DNA from: Paragemmobacter amnigenus
Lineage (GTDB): Bacteria; Pseudomonadota; Alphaproteobacteria; Rhodobacterales; Rhodobacteraceae
Length of the DNA stretch: 64,000 nt
Reading direction: 5' to 3'
NCBI RefSeq assembly: GCF_009908265.2
Contig: NZ_JAAATX020000002.1
Location: forward strand, 248,001 to 312,000
The notes below the pieces were generated by a model, which was not told the origin of the DNA, made no database searches, and worked only from the letters and a program-made list of their open reading frames with translations. The position numbers were made by a program, and so were the translations under genes. Positions 11,315 to 20,349 of the stretch are shown in pieces. Position 1 is the first letter of the stretch; every line of letters starts with the position of its first letter.

Positions 11315-11416
11315 TTGTTTATAAATTTTTATCATGGGTGAAAAACGTGCCTGCCATGCACTGCCCGTGATCCCCGCAACCCATATCCGGCGCGGATATA
11401 GTCAAATGAGGCCCAG

Positions 11417-12661
11417 ATGACCGAGATGCAGATCTTCCCGCAGTTGACCATCCCCGAAACCCTGGCCGCCGGTCCCGGGCCCGGAAATACCGATGCCCGC
11501 GTGCTGGCCAGCTTTGCCAATGCGGGGCTGGCCGATCACATGCAGGCCGATGTCCTGCGCGGGATGATCGAATGCAAGCACATGCTGCGCTCGGTCTGGG
11601 GGACGCGGAACGTCCACACCTTCGGGGTCGCCGGAACCGGGTGGAGCGGGCTGGACTGCCTCTTCTCGGCCATCCTGCCGGGGGATACGGTCGTGGCCTT
11701 CGTCAACGGCACCTTCAGCGGGATCGACGCCTTGACCGTGCGGATGAAGGCCGCCACGCGCGAGGATCTGGCGGCCAATAGCATGGATCCCAAACCCGCC
11801 AACGTGACCGTCGTCAACGTCCCGCACGGGCAATCCGTCACCGCGGATGTGATCGAGGCGGCGCTGGCGGCGCACAAGCCGACATGGGCCGTCATGGCGC
11901 ATTGGGAAACCGGATCGGGCCGGATCAACGACCTGCGCGCCTTTTCGGATGCCTGCGTGAAGCATGGCGTGATGGGGCTGGTGGATGCGGTGTCGTCGCT
12001 GGGAATCGCGGATTTCAGCATCGACGACTATCCGGGCGTGGCGGGCTGGGCCTCCTGCCCGCAAAAGGGCGTGCTCTGCCTGCCGCTGACCTATGCGCCG
12101 GTTTCCTTCAGCGACCGCTACATCGCGCATCTGCGGGCGAATGGCTGCCCCAGCTATGTGCACCACCCGATCCTCGAGGCGCGGCACTGGGGCATCCTTG
12201 ACGGCAAGGACGCGCCTGCAGGCACCTATCACCGCACCCATTCCGGCTATGCCGTCGCCGCCTTTCACGAGGCGCTGCGGATCAACCTGCAACATGGCAA
12301 GGCGCAGAAGGCGGCGGATTACGCCCATCACGAGGCGGCGCTGCGCAAGGCCGTCATCGCGCTGGGCTGCGACGTGACCTCGAACATGACAAGTCTTGTC
12401 GTGCTGAACCTGCCGCCCGCGCTGGCGGGGCGCGAGAAGGATCTGGTCGCCATGTGCCGGTCGCGCGGCTTTGGCATCTGGCCCACGCTCTCGGAACCGG
12501 TGCAGGTGCGGATCGGTATCCTGAACCAGCTTTCGGTCGCGGCCATTACTGACATCGTCGAACGCTTCGGTGCCGCGATGAACGAGATGGGGGCGGGCGC
12601 CGACCTTGGTGCCGCGTTGGCCGCGCTGCGCGACCATTACGCGACGCGCGCCGCGGCCTGA
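11417..12661 (+). CDS. sga: Serine-glyoxylate aminotransferase
   Basis: 414-residue class V PLP aminotransferase that converts serine and glyoxylate to hydroxypyruvate and glycine, the entry of the serine cycle. The N-terminal AAGPGPGNTDARVL is typical of the SGAT/AGT subgroup. Lys217 in SCPQKGVLCLP is the PLP lysine, preceded by VDAVSSLGIADF, which contains the PLP-binding Asp. GAGG at 11407-11410 precedes ATG 11417. It is the first gene of sga-hpr-ppc. Alanine-glyoxylate activity is possible in this family, but the neighbours decide for the serine cycle. Confidence 0.93.
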   Translation: MTEMQIFPQLTIPETLAAGPGPGNTDARVLASFANAGLADHMQADVLRGMIECKHMLRSVWGTRNVHTFGVAGTGWSGLDCLFSAILPGDTVVAFVNGTFSGIDALTVRMKAATREDLAANSMDPKPANVTVVNVPHGQSVTADVIEAALAAHKPTWAVMAHWETGSGRINDLRAFSDACVKHGVMGLVDAVSSLGIADFSIDDYPGVAGWASCPQKGVLCLPLTYAPVSFSDRYIAHLRANGCPSYVHHPILEARHWGILDGKDAPAGTYHRTHSGYAVAAFHEALRINLQHGKAQKAADYAHHEAALRKAVIALGCDVTSNMTSLVVLNLPPALAGREKDLVAMCRSRGFGIWPTLSEPVQVRIGILNQLSVAAITDIVERFGAAMNEMGAGADLGAALAALRDHYATRAAA

Positions 12662-12729
12662 GGGCGGGCGGGCCGGACCATGTCCTTTGCAGGGCGGTTC
12701 GGCCTTTGGGAAGCAACGAGGGGGACAGG

Positions 12730-13701
12730 ATGACCAGACCGAAGATTCTCGTGACGCGCAGATGGCCCGAGGCGGTGGAGCGCAAGCTGGCCGAGGATTT
12801 CGACCTGCACCTCAACACCCCCGACACGCCGCTGGGCGAAGAGGCCTTGCGCGCCGCGATGCGGGACTATGACGCGATCCTTCCCACCGTGACGGACCGG
12901 CTGTCGGCGGCGGTTTTTGCGGGCGGGGCGGTACGGACGAAGATCCTTGCCAATTACGGCGTGGGCTTTTCCCATATCGACACCGAGGCCGCCAGGGCCG
13001 CCGGTGTGGTGGTGACGAACACGCCCGATGTCCTGTCCGACTGCACCGCCGACATCGCCATGACGCTGCTTCTGTCGGTCGCGCGACGCGCGGGCGAGGG
13101 GGAGCGTGAACTGCGCGAGGGACGCTGGGCCGGATGGCGGCCCACCCACCTGATCGGGACAAAGGTAACGGGCGCGACGCTGGGGATCATCGGCTTTGGC
13201 CGGATCGGGCAGGCCGTGGCGCAGCGCGCGCATTTCGGCTTTGGCATGCGGATCGTCGTGCAGAACCGGTCCCGCGTGGCCGAAGAAACCCTTGCCCGCT
13301 ACGGTGCGGTGCAGGTCGGATCGGTCGACGAGCTGCTGCCGCTGTGCGATTTCGTCTCGCTCCACTGTCCGGGCGGGGCGGCGAACCGCCACCTGATCGA
13401 CGCACGGCGTCTTGGCCTGATGCGCAAGGGGGCCTTCCTCGTCAACACCGCGCGGGGCGAGGTGGTGGACGAAACCGCGCTGGCCGCCGCCCTGCGCGCG
13501 GGCACCATCGCAGGGGCGGGGCTGGATGTGTTTGACCGCGAACCGCACGTTCCGGACGACCTGCTCTCCGCGCCGAATACCGTACTGCTGCCGCATCTGG
13601 GTTCGGCCTCCCGCGCCACGCGCGAGGCGATGGGGTTCCGCGCGGTGGAGAACCTGACCGCCTTCTTCGAAGGGCGCCCCCCGCGCGACAGGGTGGTCTG
13701 A
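12730..13701 (+). CDS. hprA: Hydroxypyruvate reductase (D-2-hydroxyacid dehydrogenase family)
   Basis: 323 residues. It reduces hydroxypyruvate (and often glyoxylate) to D-glycerate with NAD(P)H. The Rossmann motif is GFGRIGQAVAQ; the catalytic triad of the family is visible as Arg in NTARGEVVDE, Glu in FDREP and His in LLPHLGSA. ATG 12730 is chosen because GGGGGACAGG directly precedes it and the protein then begins at the conserved fold (TRPKILVTRRWP); the in-frame ATG 12706 would add only eight residues. It sits 68 bp after sga and 1 bp before ppc. Confidence 0.9.
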   Translation: MTRPKILVTRRWPEAVERKLAEDFDLHLNTPDTPLGEEALRAAMRDYDAILPTVTDRLSAAVFAGGAVRTKILANYGVGFSHIDTEAARAAGVVVTNTPDVLSDCTADIAMTLLLSVARRAGEGERELREGRWAGWRPTHLIGTKVTGATLGIIGFGRIGQAVAQRAHFGFGMRIVVQNRSRVAEETLARYGAVQVGSVDELLPLCDFVSLHCPGGAANRHLIDARRLGLMRKGAFLVNTARGEVVDETALAAALRAGTIAGAGLDVFDREPHVPDDLLSAPNTVLLPHLGSASRATREAMGFRAVENLTAFFEGRPPRDRVV

Positions 13702-13702
13702 G

Positions 13703-16366
13703 ATGACGGCGCTGCCCAGCCCCGCCGACCCCGCCCCTGTCTTTGAAGACCGGCAGGCCGATGCCTTCCGCGACGAGCTGCACCGGCTGTGGTGCAACGT
13801 CATCGCCCGACGCGCGCCGCAGGTGCTGGACCTCGTGCGCGATCCTGGGCTGATCCTGCCCGAAGGCGACGCGGCGATCCCCTGCCTTCAGGCGATCAAC
13901 ATCTGGTTCCAGCTCAAGCGTATTGTCGACGAGAACACCGCCATGCGCGCCCGCCGTCTGGTCGAGGCGACGCAGGGCGCATCGGGGGTGGAGGGCAGTT
14001 TCGCGCAGGCCATGGCCGAGATGGACCCCGCCATGACGCAGGCGGAATTTTCGGCGCTGACCGCCAAGCTGTCGGTCGGCCCCACGATCACCGCCCACCC
14101 GACCGAGGCGAAGCGCGTCACCGTGCTGGAAATCCACCGCCGCATCTACCGGCTGCTGGTGTCGCTGGAAACCCAGCGCTGGACCCCCCGCGAACGCGAC
14201 GACATCCTTTCGGATATTGAAGGCGAAATCGACCTGCTGTGGATGACGGGCGAATTGCGGCTGGAACGGCCAAGCCTGCGGGACGAGATCGAATGGGGCC
14301 TGCAATTCTATCGGGATGCGATCTATGACGCTGTGCCGCAGCTCTTTGAACGCTTCATCGCGGCGGGCCGGGAGCGGTTTGGCGACGGGCTGGCGATCAC
14401 CCCTTGCGTCAAGTTCCACTCGTGGATCGGCGGCGACCGCGACGGCAATCCCAACGTCACGACGGAGGTGACGCGCGAGGCGCTGACGCGTGCGCGCAGG
14501 GCCATCCTGCAACGCTATCTCGACGGCGTCACCGCCGCCGCCGCGCGCATCTCCATCACATCGCGCATCGTGGCCCTGCCGCCCGAGGCAGAGGCGCGCA
14601 TCCGCGCCGTGATCGACCAAAGCCCGCAGGCCGCCGAACTTGCCGCCCGCAACCCCGGCGAGGTGTTCCGGCAGGGCCTGACCGTCATCGCCGAACGCCT
14701 GCGCGCGATGGTCGGGGGCGGGGCGGGGGGCTATGCCTCGGTCGCGCAGTTCACCGCCGATCTGGCGGCGCTGGAACAGGGGCTGATGGCCATCGGGGCG
14801 GACCGTCTGGCGCTGCGCTATCTGGCGTCCCTGCGCTGGCAGGCGGAAACTTTCGGCTTCCGCACCGCCACGCTGGATGTGCGGCAGAATTCTACAGTCA
14901 CCACGGCGGTGCTGACGGAAATATGGGCGCTGACGGGTACGGCCCCCCCCTTCGGGAGCCCCGAATGGTCCCGCCGCCTGCGCGAGGAGCTGGGCCGCCC
15001 CGCCCTGACCTTTGCGGAACGGCGCAGGCTGGGCGCCGAGGCGAACGAACTTCTCGACCTGCTGGCGCTGATGCGCGAGGCGCGGGTGTCGGACGATCCC
15101 GACTCCATCGGTCCCTTCATCCTGTCCATGACACGCTCGGCCGACGACATCCTCGGCGTCTACCTGCTGGCCCGCCATGCCGGTTTCGGGGCGGAAAAGC
15201 TGGACCTGCGGGTGGTGCCGCTGTTCGAGACGATCGAAGACCTGCGCAATGCGCCTGCGGTGTTCGACGCGTTGCTGAAGGTGCCACTGGCGCAGCGCAG
15301 CTTGCGGTCGGCGGATGCGACGGTGGAAATCATGCTGGGCTATTCGGACAGCAACAAGGACGGCGGTTTCCTCTGCTCGACATGGGAACTGGATAAGGCG
15401 CAGCGCCGACTGACGCAGACGCTTGCCCGCCACGGGCTGCGGCCTGTCTTCTTCCACGGCCGCGGCGGGTCGGTCAGCCGTGGCGGCGCGCCCACGGGAC
15501 GGGCCATCGCGGCCCAGCCTCTGGGCACGGTGCAGGGGCGGCTGCGTCTGACCGAACAGGGCGAGGTGGTGTCGTCGAAATACGCCAACCGCGGCACGGC
15601 GGTGAACCAGCTGGAACTGCTTGCCTCTTCCGTCCTGCGCCATCTGCCCCAGACGGTGCAGCCCGCCGCCGATCCCGAACATATCGACGCGTTGGAGGCG
15701 CTCTCGGGCCTGTCGCAGACCGCCTACAGCGCGCTTTTGCAATCGCCGGGCTTCATCGACTATTTCCAGCAGGCCAGTCCGGTCGAGGAACTGGCCATGC
15801 TCAAGATCGGCTCGCGCCCGCCGCGCCGCTTCGGGGCGCGGTCGCTGGCGGATCTGCGGGCCATTCCATGGGTCTTTGCATGGTCGCAGAACCGGCACAT
15901 GGTGTCGGGCTGGTACGGCTTCGGCTCGGCGATTGCGGCCTTCCGGCGGGTGCGCGGGGCGGCGGGGGACAGGTTGCTTGCCGCCATGTTCGACCGGCAC
16001 CGCCTGTTCAGGCTTATGGTGGACGAGGTGGAGAAGTCGCTGATGCTGACGGATCTCGAAATCGGTGCCGCCTATGCCGGACTGGTGGAGGATGCGGCAA
16101 CGCGCGACCTGATCCTTGGGCGCATCCGCGCGGAACATGCGCTGTCGCTGGACGCGCTGCGCGACCTGACGGGCAACGCCGAACCCGGCGCGCGCTTTCC
16201 CAACATGCACCTACGCTTTGCCGGAGCGCGGCCCGATCTGGACCGGATCAACCGCTTGCAGGTCGCGCTTTTGCGTCGCACGCGGACCGAGGCGAAGGGC
16301 CGTACCCATATCCCGCTGATGCAGTCGATGAACTGCATCGCGGCGGGGCTGGGCTGGACGGGGTAG
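13703..16366 (+). CDS. ppc: Phosphoenolpyruvate carboxylase
   Basis: 887 residues, normal bacterial length. It fixes bicarbonate on PEP to give oxaloacetate, the CO2-fixing step of the serine cycle. Motifs are His132 in GPTITAHPTEAKR, the LGYSDSNKDGG segment, the FFHGRGGSVSRGG glycine loop and the C-terminal NCIAAGLGWTG, close to the conserved end of the family. It starts two bases after the hprA stop, so translation is probably coupled. The downstream gene is convergent, with a 45-bp gap. Confidence 0.95.
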   Translation: MTALPSPADPAPVFEDRQADAFRDELHRLWCNVIARRAPQVLDLVRDPGLILPEGDAAIPCLQAINIWFQLKRIVDENTAMRARRLVEATQGASGVEGSFAQAMAEMDPAMTQAEFSALTAKLSVGPTITAHPTEAKRVTVLEIHRRIYRLLVSLETQRWTPRERDDILSDIEGEIDLLWMTGELRLERPSLRDEIEWGLQFYRDAIYDAVPQLFERFIAAGRERFGDGLAITPCVKFHSWIGGDRDGNPNVTTEVTREALTRARRAILQRYLDGVTAAAARISITSRIVALPPEAEARIRAVIDQSPQAAELAARNPGEVFRQGLTVIAERLRAMVGGGAGGYASVAQFTADLAALEQGLMAIGADRLALRYLASLRWQAETFGFRTATLDVRQNSTVTTAVLTEIWALTGTAPPFGSPEWSRRLREELGRPALTFAERRRLGAEANELLDLLALMREARVSDDPDSIGPFILSMTRSADDILGVYLLARHAGFGAEKLDLRVVPLFETIEDLRNAPAVFDALLKVPLAQRSLRSADATVEIMLGYSDSNKDGGFLCSTWELDKAQRRLTQTLARHGLRPVFFHGRGGSVSRGGAPTGRAIAAQPLGTVQGRLRLTEQGEVVSSKYANRGTAVNQLELLASSVLRHLPQTVQPAADPEHIDALEALSGLSQTAYSALLQSPGFIDYFQQASPVEELAMLKIGSRPPRRFGARSLADLRAIPWVFAWSQNRHMVSGWYGFGSAIAAFRRVRGAAGDRLLAAMFDRHRLFRLMVDEVEKSLMLTDLEIGAAYAGLVEDAATRDLILGRIRAEHALSLDALRDLTGNAEPGARFPNMHLRFAGARPDLDRINRLQVALLRRTRTEAKGRTHIPLMQSMNCIAAGLGWTG

Positions 16367-16411
16367 GGCCGGGCGGGGTCCATGGCGGGAGCGAGGCGGA
16401 AGTCCGGCGCG

Positions 16412-18970
16412 TCATGACCGTGTGCCTGATGCGCCCGTGGTGCGGCGGAGGTGCCAGAGGGGCTTGATGGCCTCGAGGAGCAGGAGGACGGCGAGCCCCG
16501 CGCCTGCTGTCAGGATCAGGTCGTCGCGATGGAGCGGGCCGAAGCGGAAGATGTCCTGCGCCGCGGGCCAGAGACTGACGGTGGCAAGGATCCCCGCCAC
16601 CGCGGCGAGGACGAGCAGCAGTGCGGGCTTCGGACGGCCGAGCGCTGCGACGGGAGATGCTCTGAAGGAGCGGTTCACGAAGATCAGGGCGATGATGACG
16701 ATGACCAGCGTGAAGAAGGTCAGGGCCCGCAATTCGTCCTCTGGCATCTGCCGCCCGACGCCCCAGAAGAGGATTGCGACGACCGCCGCGAAGGCGACGA
16801 CGCCTTGGGTGACACTCCAGCCGATCAGCCGTGCCGAGAAGAGGCGTTCTGCGGGGTCGCGGGGTGGGCGATCCATGATGTCCTTCTCTTCATCTTCGGC
16901 CTCGAAGACCAGTGTGCAGACGGGGTCGATCACCATTTCCAGAAAGGCGATGTGGATCGGCCCGAGAATGACCGGAAAGCCCAGCAGAAGCGGGGCGAGC
17001 GCGAGCCCTGCGATCGGCAGATGGACCGCGAGGATGAAGGCCACGGCCTTTCGCAGGTTGTCGTAGATCCGGCGGCCCAGACGGATGGCACGGACGATGG
17101 AGCCGAAATCGTCATCGAGCAGGACGATGGCCGATGCTTCCCGCGCCACATCGGTGCCGCGTCCGCCCATCGCGATGCCGATATGGGCGCTCTTGATGGA
17201 GGGCGCGTCGTTGACCCCGTCGCCCGTCATGGCGACGACTTCGTTGCGGGCCTTGAGCGCATTGACGATGCGCAGCTTCTGGGCCGGCATGATGCGGGCG
17301 AATACGTCACCCTCTTGCAGCCTTTTGCCAAGGGCCGCGTCGTCGAGGGTATCCAGTTCTTTGCCCGTCAGCGGAAAATGCCCGTCAAGCCCCGCCTCGC
17401 GTGCAATGGCGGTGGCGGTCACGGGGTAATCGCCCGTGATCATCTTCACTTCGATCCCTGCGCGGCGGCATTCCGCGATAGCTTGCGGGACGCTTTCGCG
17501 CAGCGGATCGGCCAGTCCCACGAGGCCGAGCCATGTCAGGTGCAGGTCGTGCTGGTTGTCCGGAAGGGTGCCGGTCGCCGTACCCCGCGCGATGGCCAGA
17601 ACGCGAAGGCCCGCCGCCGCCATGGCGTCCACGTCGCGGGCCATTGCCACCCGTGCGGTTTCGGGCAGGGCGCAGAGGGTGGCGATTGCCTCTGGCGCGC
17701 CCTTTGCGGCGATCATCGGCGGGGCGGAGGCATCGCCGCGCCAGACCTGCGACATGGCCAGAAGGTCGGGGCGCAGGCCGTAGGAGCGCAGGAGCGTCAT
17801 GCCCGAGGGCTTTCCATCCTGCGGGGCGATGGTGTGGAATGCCTGCTCCATCGGATCGAAGGGCTGCGGATCGCAGGCGAGAAGGCCGGTCTGCAGGACA
17901 TCGGCGCAGACTGTTCCGGCTGCCTGCGGTCCGTCGATGTCGAAGGCCCGCCCGTCCGGCAACCGGATCTGGCGGATCGCCATCCTGTTCTGCGTGAGCG
18001 TGCCGGTCTTGTCGGTGCACAGGATGGTTGCGGCCCCGAGTGTTTCGATGGCTGCCGAGCGGCGCGTCAGGACGCGCGCCTTCGACAGCCGCCACGCGCC
18101 CATGGCCATGAAGATGGCAAGGACCACGGGGAACTCTTCCGGCAGCATCGACATGCCGATGGCGATGCCCGCCAGCACCGCCTCCAGCCAGTCGCCGCGG
18201 AAATAGGCATAGAGCCCGCCGACCAGCAGGCTGACCATGGTTCCGGCGATGGCAAGCAGGACCACGATCCGGCGGGTCTGAAGGTAGAGGCGCGGGGTTT
18301 CCGACCTGATCGAGGCGAGGGATATGCCGATCTTGCCGATCTCGGTCGAAAGACCCGTGGCGGTGACGATGGCGGTCCCCTTGCCACGGACGACGAGTGT
18401 TCCCGAGAACACGGTCGGCAGATCGTCCCCACCCGGGATCGGTGGCGCGTCTTCCGGTCCGGGGGCTGCGCGTTTGTGGACGGGCACCGCCTCGCCGGTA
18501 AGCAGCGATTCATCGGCCTGCAGGTCATGCGCCGAAAGCAGCCGTGCATCGGCGGGGACGCGGTCGCCTTCGGACAGGAAGATGACGTCGCCCTGCACCA
18601 CATCTCGACCCGCGATGCGCTGTCGCTTGCCGTCGCGGATGATGAGGGCGCGCGGGCTGCTGAGGTCGCGCAGGGCGTCCAGAACCCTCTCGCTCCGCCA
18701 TTCCTGAACGAGCGTGATGAGGACGGAAAGGCAGGCGAAGGCCATAAGGACCACCGCATCGCGCGTCTCGCCGAGAAGGGCGTAGATTGCACCACCCGCG
18801 AGGAGGAGGGCGAGCATCGGCTCCCTGATCACTTCGAGCAGTATGCGGGGCCCCGTCCGGTGATCACCGGACGGTAGCGCGTTGGGTCCATTTGCGGCGA
18901 GCCGTGCTCTGGCCTCTGCCTCGGTCAGCCCGGACATGGCGTCGCTGTCGGGTTCCGGATCGTCTGTCAT
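16412..18970 (-). CDS. Cation-transporting P-type ATPase
   Basis: 852 residues, membrane ion pump. In order: an N-terminal cation ATPase domain (LTEAEARARLAANGPNAL), membrane pair 1-2 about 45-85, actuator loop with SLLTGEAVPV, membrane pair 3-4 with MLPEEFPVVL (PEEFP instead of the PEGLP of SERCA), phosphorylation site Asp320 in DKTGTLTQ, KGAPEAI in the nucleotide domain, the hinge GDGVNDAPSIKSA and about six C-terminal membrane segments. The family is P2-like (Ca2+ or similar), but the ion cannot be fixed from sequence. It has no obvious partner here and is convergent with ppc. Confidence 0.9.
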   Translation of the reverse strand: MTDDPEPDSDAMSGLTEAEARARLAANGPNALPSGDHRTGPRILLEVIREPMLALLLAGGAIYALLGETRDAVVLMAFACLSVLITLVQEWRSERVLDALRDLSSPRALIIRDGKRQRIAGRDVVQGDVIFLSEGDRVPADARLLSAHDLQADESLLTGEAVPVHKRAAPGPEDAPPIPGGDDLPTVFSGTLVVRGKGTAIVTATGLSTEIGKIGISLASIRSETPRLYLQTRRIVVLLAIAGTMVSLLVGGLYAYFRGDWLEAVLAGIAIGMSMLPEEFPVVLAIFMAMGAWRLSKARVLTRRSAAIETLGAATILCTDKTGTLTQNRMAIRQIRLPDGRAFDIDGPQAAGTVCADVLQTGLLACDPQPFDPMEQAFHTIAPQDGKPSGMTLLRSYGLRPDLLAMSQVWRGDASAPPMIAAKGAPEAIATLCALPETARVAMARDVDAMAAAGLRVLAIARGTATGTLPDNQHDLHLTWLGLVGLADPLRESVPQAIAECRRAGIEVKMITGDYPVTATAIAREAGLDGHFPLTGKELDTLDDAALGKRLQEGDVFARIMPAQKLRIVNALKARNEVVAMTGDGVNDAPSIKSAHIGIAMGGRGTDVAREASAIVLLDDDFGSIVRAIRLGRRIYDNLRKAVAFILAVHLPIAGLALAPLLLGFPVILGPIHIAFLEMVIDPVCTLVFEAEDEEKDIMDRPPRDPAERLFSARLIGWSVTQGVVAFAAVVAILFWGVGRQMPEDELRALTFFTLVIVIIALIFVNRSFRASPVAALGRPKPALLLVLAAVAGILATVSLWPAAQDIFRFGPLHRDDLILTAGAGLAVLLLLEAIKPLWHLRRTTGASGTRS

Positions 18971-19077
18971 CGCGCGATCAGGTTTTCAGGATAGTGGCGA
19001 AGATACAAGCCACACCGCGGGTTATCGCCGTTTATTGGTGTGAATGCCCGTCAGAACCGGCTGCAACCCGGGGCGGG

Positions 19078-19545
19078 TCAACTGTCCTGATCGCTGTCGG
19101 CGTCGGGATCGCCTGCGGCGATGATGCGGCGCAGGAGTCCGTCGAGGCGTGCGGCAATTTCCGGCCCGATCTGGGCGCGCAGGGAGGTGTCGTATTCGAT
19201 GGCCCGCTGGCCGAGATCGGCAAAGACCTCGCGGCCGCGAGGGGTGAGGGACAGGATCTCGGCGCGGCGGTCCTGCGGGCTGGGGGAGCGGGAGAGGAGA
19301 CCGTCTTCCTCGAGTGCCGAGACGGCGCGGCTGACCTTGGTCTTTTCGATATGGCTGATGGCGCAGATGTCCCGCGCGGTCATGGAGCCGAACTTGCCGA
19401 GATTGGCCAGCACCCGCCATTGCGTGCGGGTCATGCCATAGGCGGCCTTGTAGGTGGCGTGGAAGGACCGTGACGTCGCCTCGGCCGCCTGGTTGAGCAG
19501 GTAGGGAAGGAAGGTTTCAAGGTCGAAATCGGCGGGTTCGGGCAT
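19078..19545 (-). CDS. MarR-family regulator, probable repressor of the homogentisate genes
   Basis: 155 residues with a winged helix at about 45-120 (MTRTQWRVLANLGKFG, ICAISHIEKTKVSRAVSALEEDGLL, then the DRRAEILSLTPRG wing). ATG 19545 has AAGGA about 8 bases upstream on the reverse strand. It lies 50 bp downstream of maiA on the same strand, and close to hmgA. A GTTGC-N4-GCAAC inverted repeat in the maiA/hmgA divergent region is the probable operator. MarR proteins of this type respond to aromatic acids; that it responds to homogentisate or a related acid is inferred. Confidence 0.85.
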   Translation of the reverse strand: MPEPADFDLETFLPYLLNQAAEATSRSFHATYKAAYGMTRTQWRVLANLGKFGSMTARDICAISHIEKTKVSRAVSALEEDGLLSRSPSPQDRRAEILSLTPRGREVFADLGQRAIEYDTSLRAQIGPEIAARLDGLLRRIIAAGDPDADSDQDS

Positions 19546-19595
19546 CGGTACGGTCCTTGGATGCGGGCGGACCCTGCCACAGGCGGGGCGGGCTG

Positions 19596-20234
19596 TCACC
19601 CCTGCGGGCGGACACGGTCGGGATGGGCGGCGGCGAAGGCAGGCAGGGCTTCGGCGCGTGTGGCGATGGCTGCGAGGCGGGGGAAGGGCGACAGGTCCAC
19701 GCCCCAGCGGCGGGCGTTGTAGACCTGCGGGACAAGGCAGAGATCGGCAAGGCCCGGGCGGTCGCCATGGCAGAAGGCGGTGTCGGGCTGGCGGGACAGC
19801 AACCCCTCGACCCCGTGCAGGCCGAGGGGGATGAAATGCGTCATCCACCCCTCCATCGTGGCGGTCCCGCCAAGGTCCGCCGCATGGCGCGCGACGCGGA
19901 GATTGCAGACGGGCTGGATTTCCATGGCGATGGCATGGGCCAGCGCACGGGCTTCGGCGCGGGCGGCGGGCGTGGCGGGCAGGAAGCCCGCGTCCCGCGT
20001 CTCGTCGAGATATTCGATGATGGCGAGGGATTGGGTCAGGCGCAGGCCGTCGATTTCCAGCACGGGGACGAGGCCCTGCGGATTGGCCCCCAGATGGCTT
20101 GCCGAGCGGTGTTCGCCCGCGACGAGGTCGACGGGGCGCCTCTCGTAGGTCAGTCCCAGCAGGTTCAGCGCGATGCGGACGCGATAGGCCGAGGAGGACC
20201 GCCAGTAGTCGTGCAGCACGATCTTGTCCGACAT
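19596..20234 (-). CDS. maiA: Maleylacetoacetate isomerase (zeta-class GST)
   Basis: 212 residues. It isomerises maleylacetoacetate to fumarylacetoacetate using glutathione, the step between HmgA and FahA. The zeta-class active-site motif is present as [12 protein letters not shown] near residues 13-24, followed by [13 protein letters not shown] and [12 protein letters not shown]. The C-terminal domain ends [25 protein letters not shown]. It is transcribed divergently from hmgA with a 115-bp shared promoter region, and is followed by the MarR regulator. Confidence 0.93.
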   Translation of the reverse strand: MSDKIVLHDYWRSSSAYRVRIALNLLGLTYERRPVDLVAGEHRSASHLGANPQGLVPVLEIDGLRLTQSLAIIEYLDETRDAGFLPATPAARAEARALAHAIAMEIQPVCNLRVARHAADLGGTATMEGWMTHFIPLGLHGVEGLLSRQPDTAFCHGDRPGLADLCLVPQVYNARRWGVDLSPFPRLAAIATRAEALPAFAAAHPDRVRPQG

Positions 20235-20285
20235 CGATCAGCCTTTCGCAAAGGGACGGCACGGATTGATGTTTAGCTTGACTTG

Positions 20286-20299
20286 GTTGCGTATGCAAC
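20286..20299. promoter_or_regulatory. Inverted repeat in maiA/hmgA promoter region, candidate MarR operator
   Basis: GTTGC-GTAT-GCAAC: perfect 5-bp arms around a 4-bp spacer, 50 bp before hmgA ATG and 50 bp before maiA ATG, so almost exactly central. MarR dimers commonly bind sites of this size. Assignment to the 19078-19545 MarR protein rests on position. Confidence 0.6.
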
Positions 20300-20349
20300 T
20301 ATTACTGGCAGTCGAGCGACAGCGTCGAAAGCCGAGGCAGGAGAAGCCC

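Noticed and set aside
13442-16210. Long minus-strand frame opposite ppc
   Set aside because: Same shadow pattern; PEP carboxylase on the + strand is beyond doubt.
16451-18877. Long + strand frame opposite the P-type ATPase
   Set aside because: No domains and Asp/Gly/Arg-rich; the minus-strand ATPase has the phosphorylation, actuator and hinge motifs.
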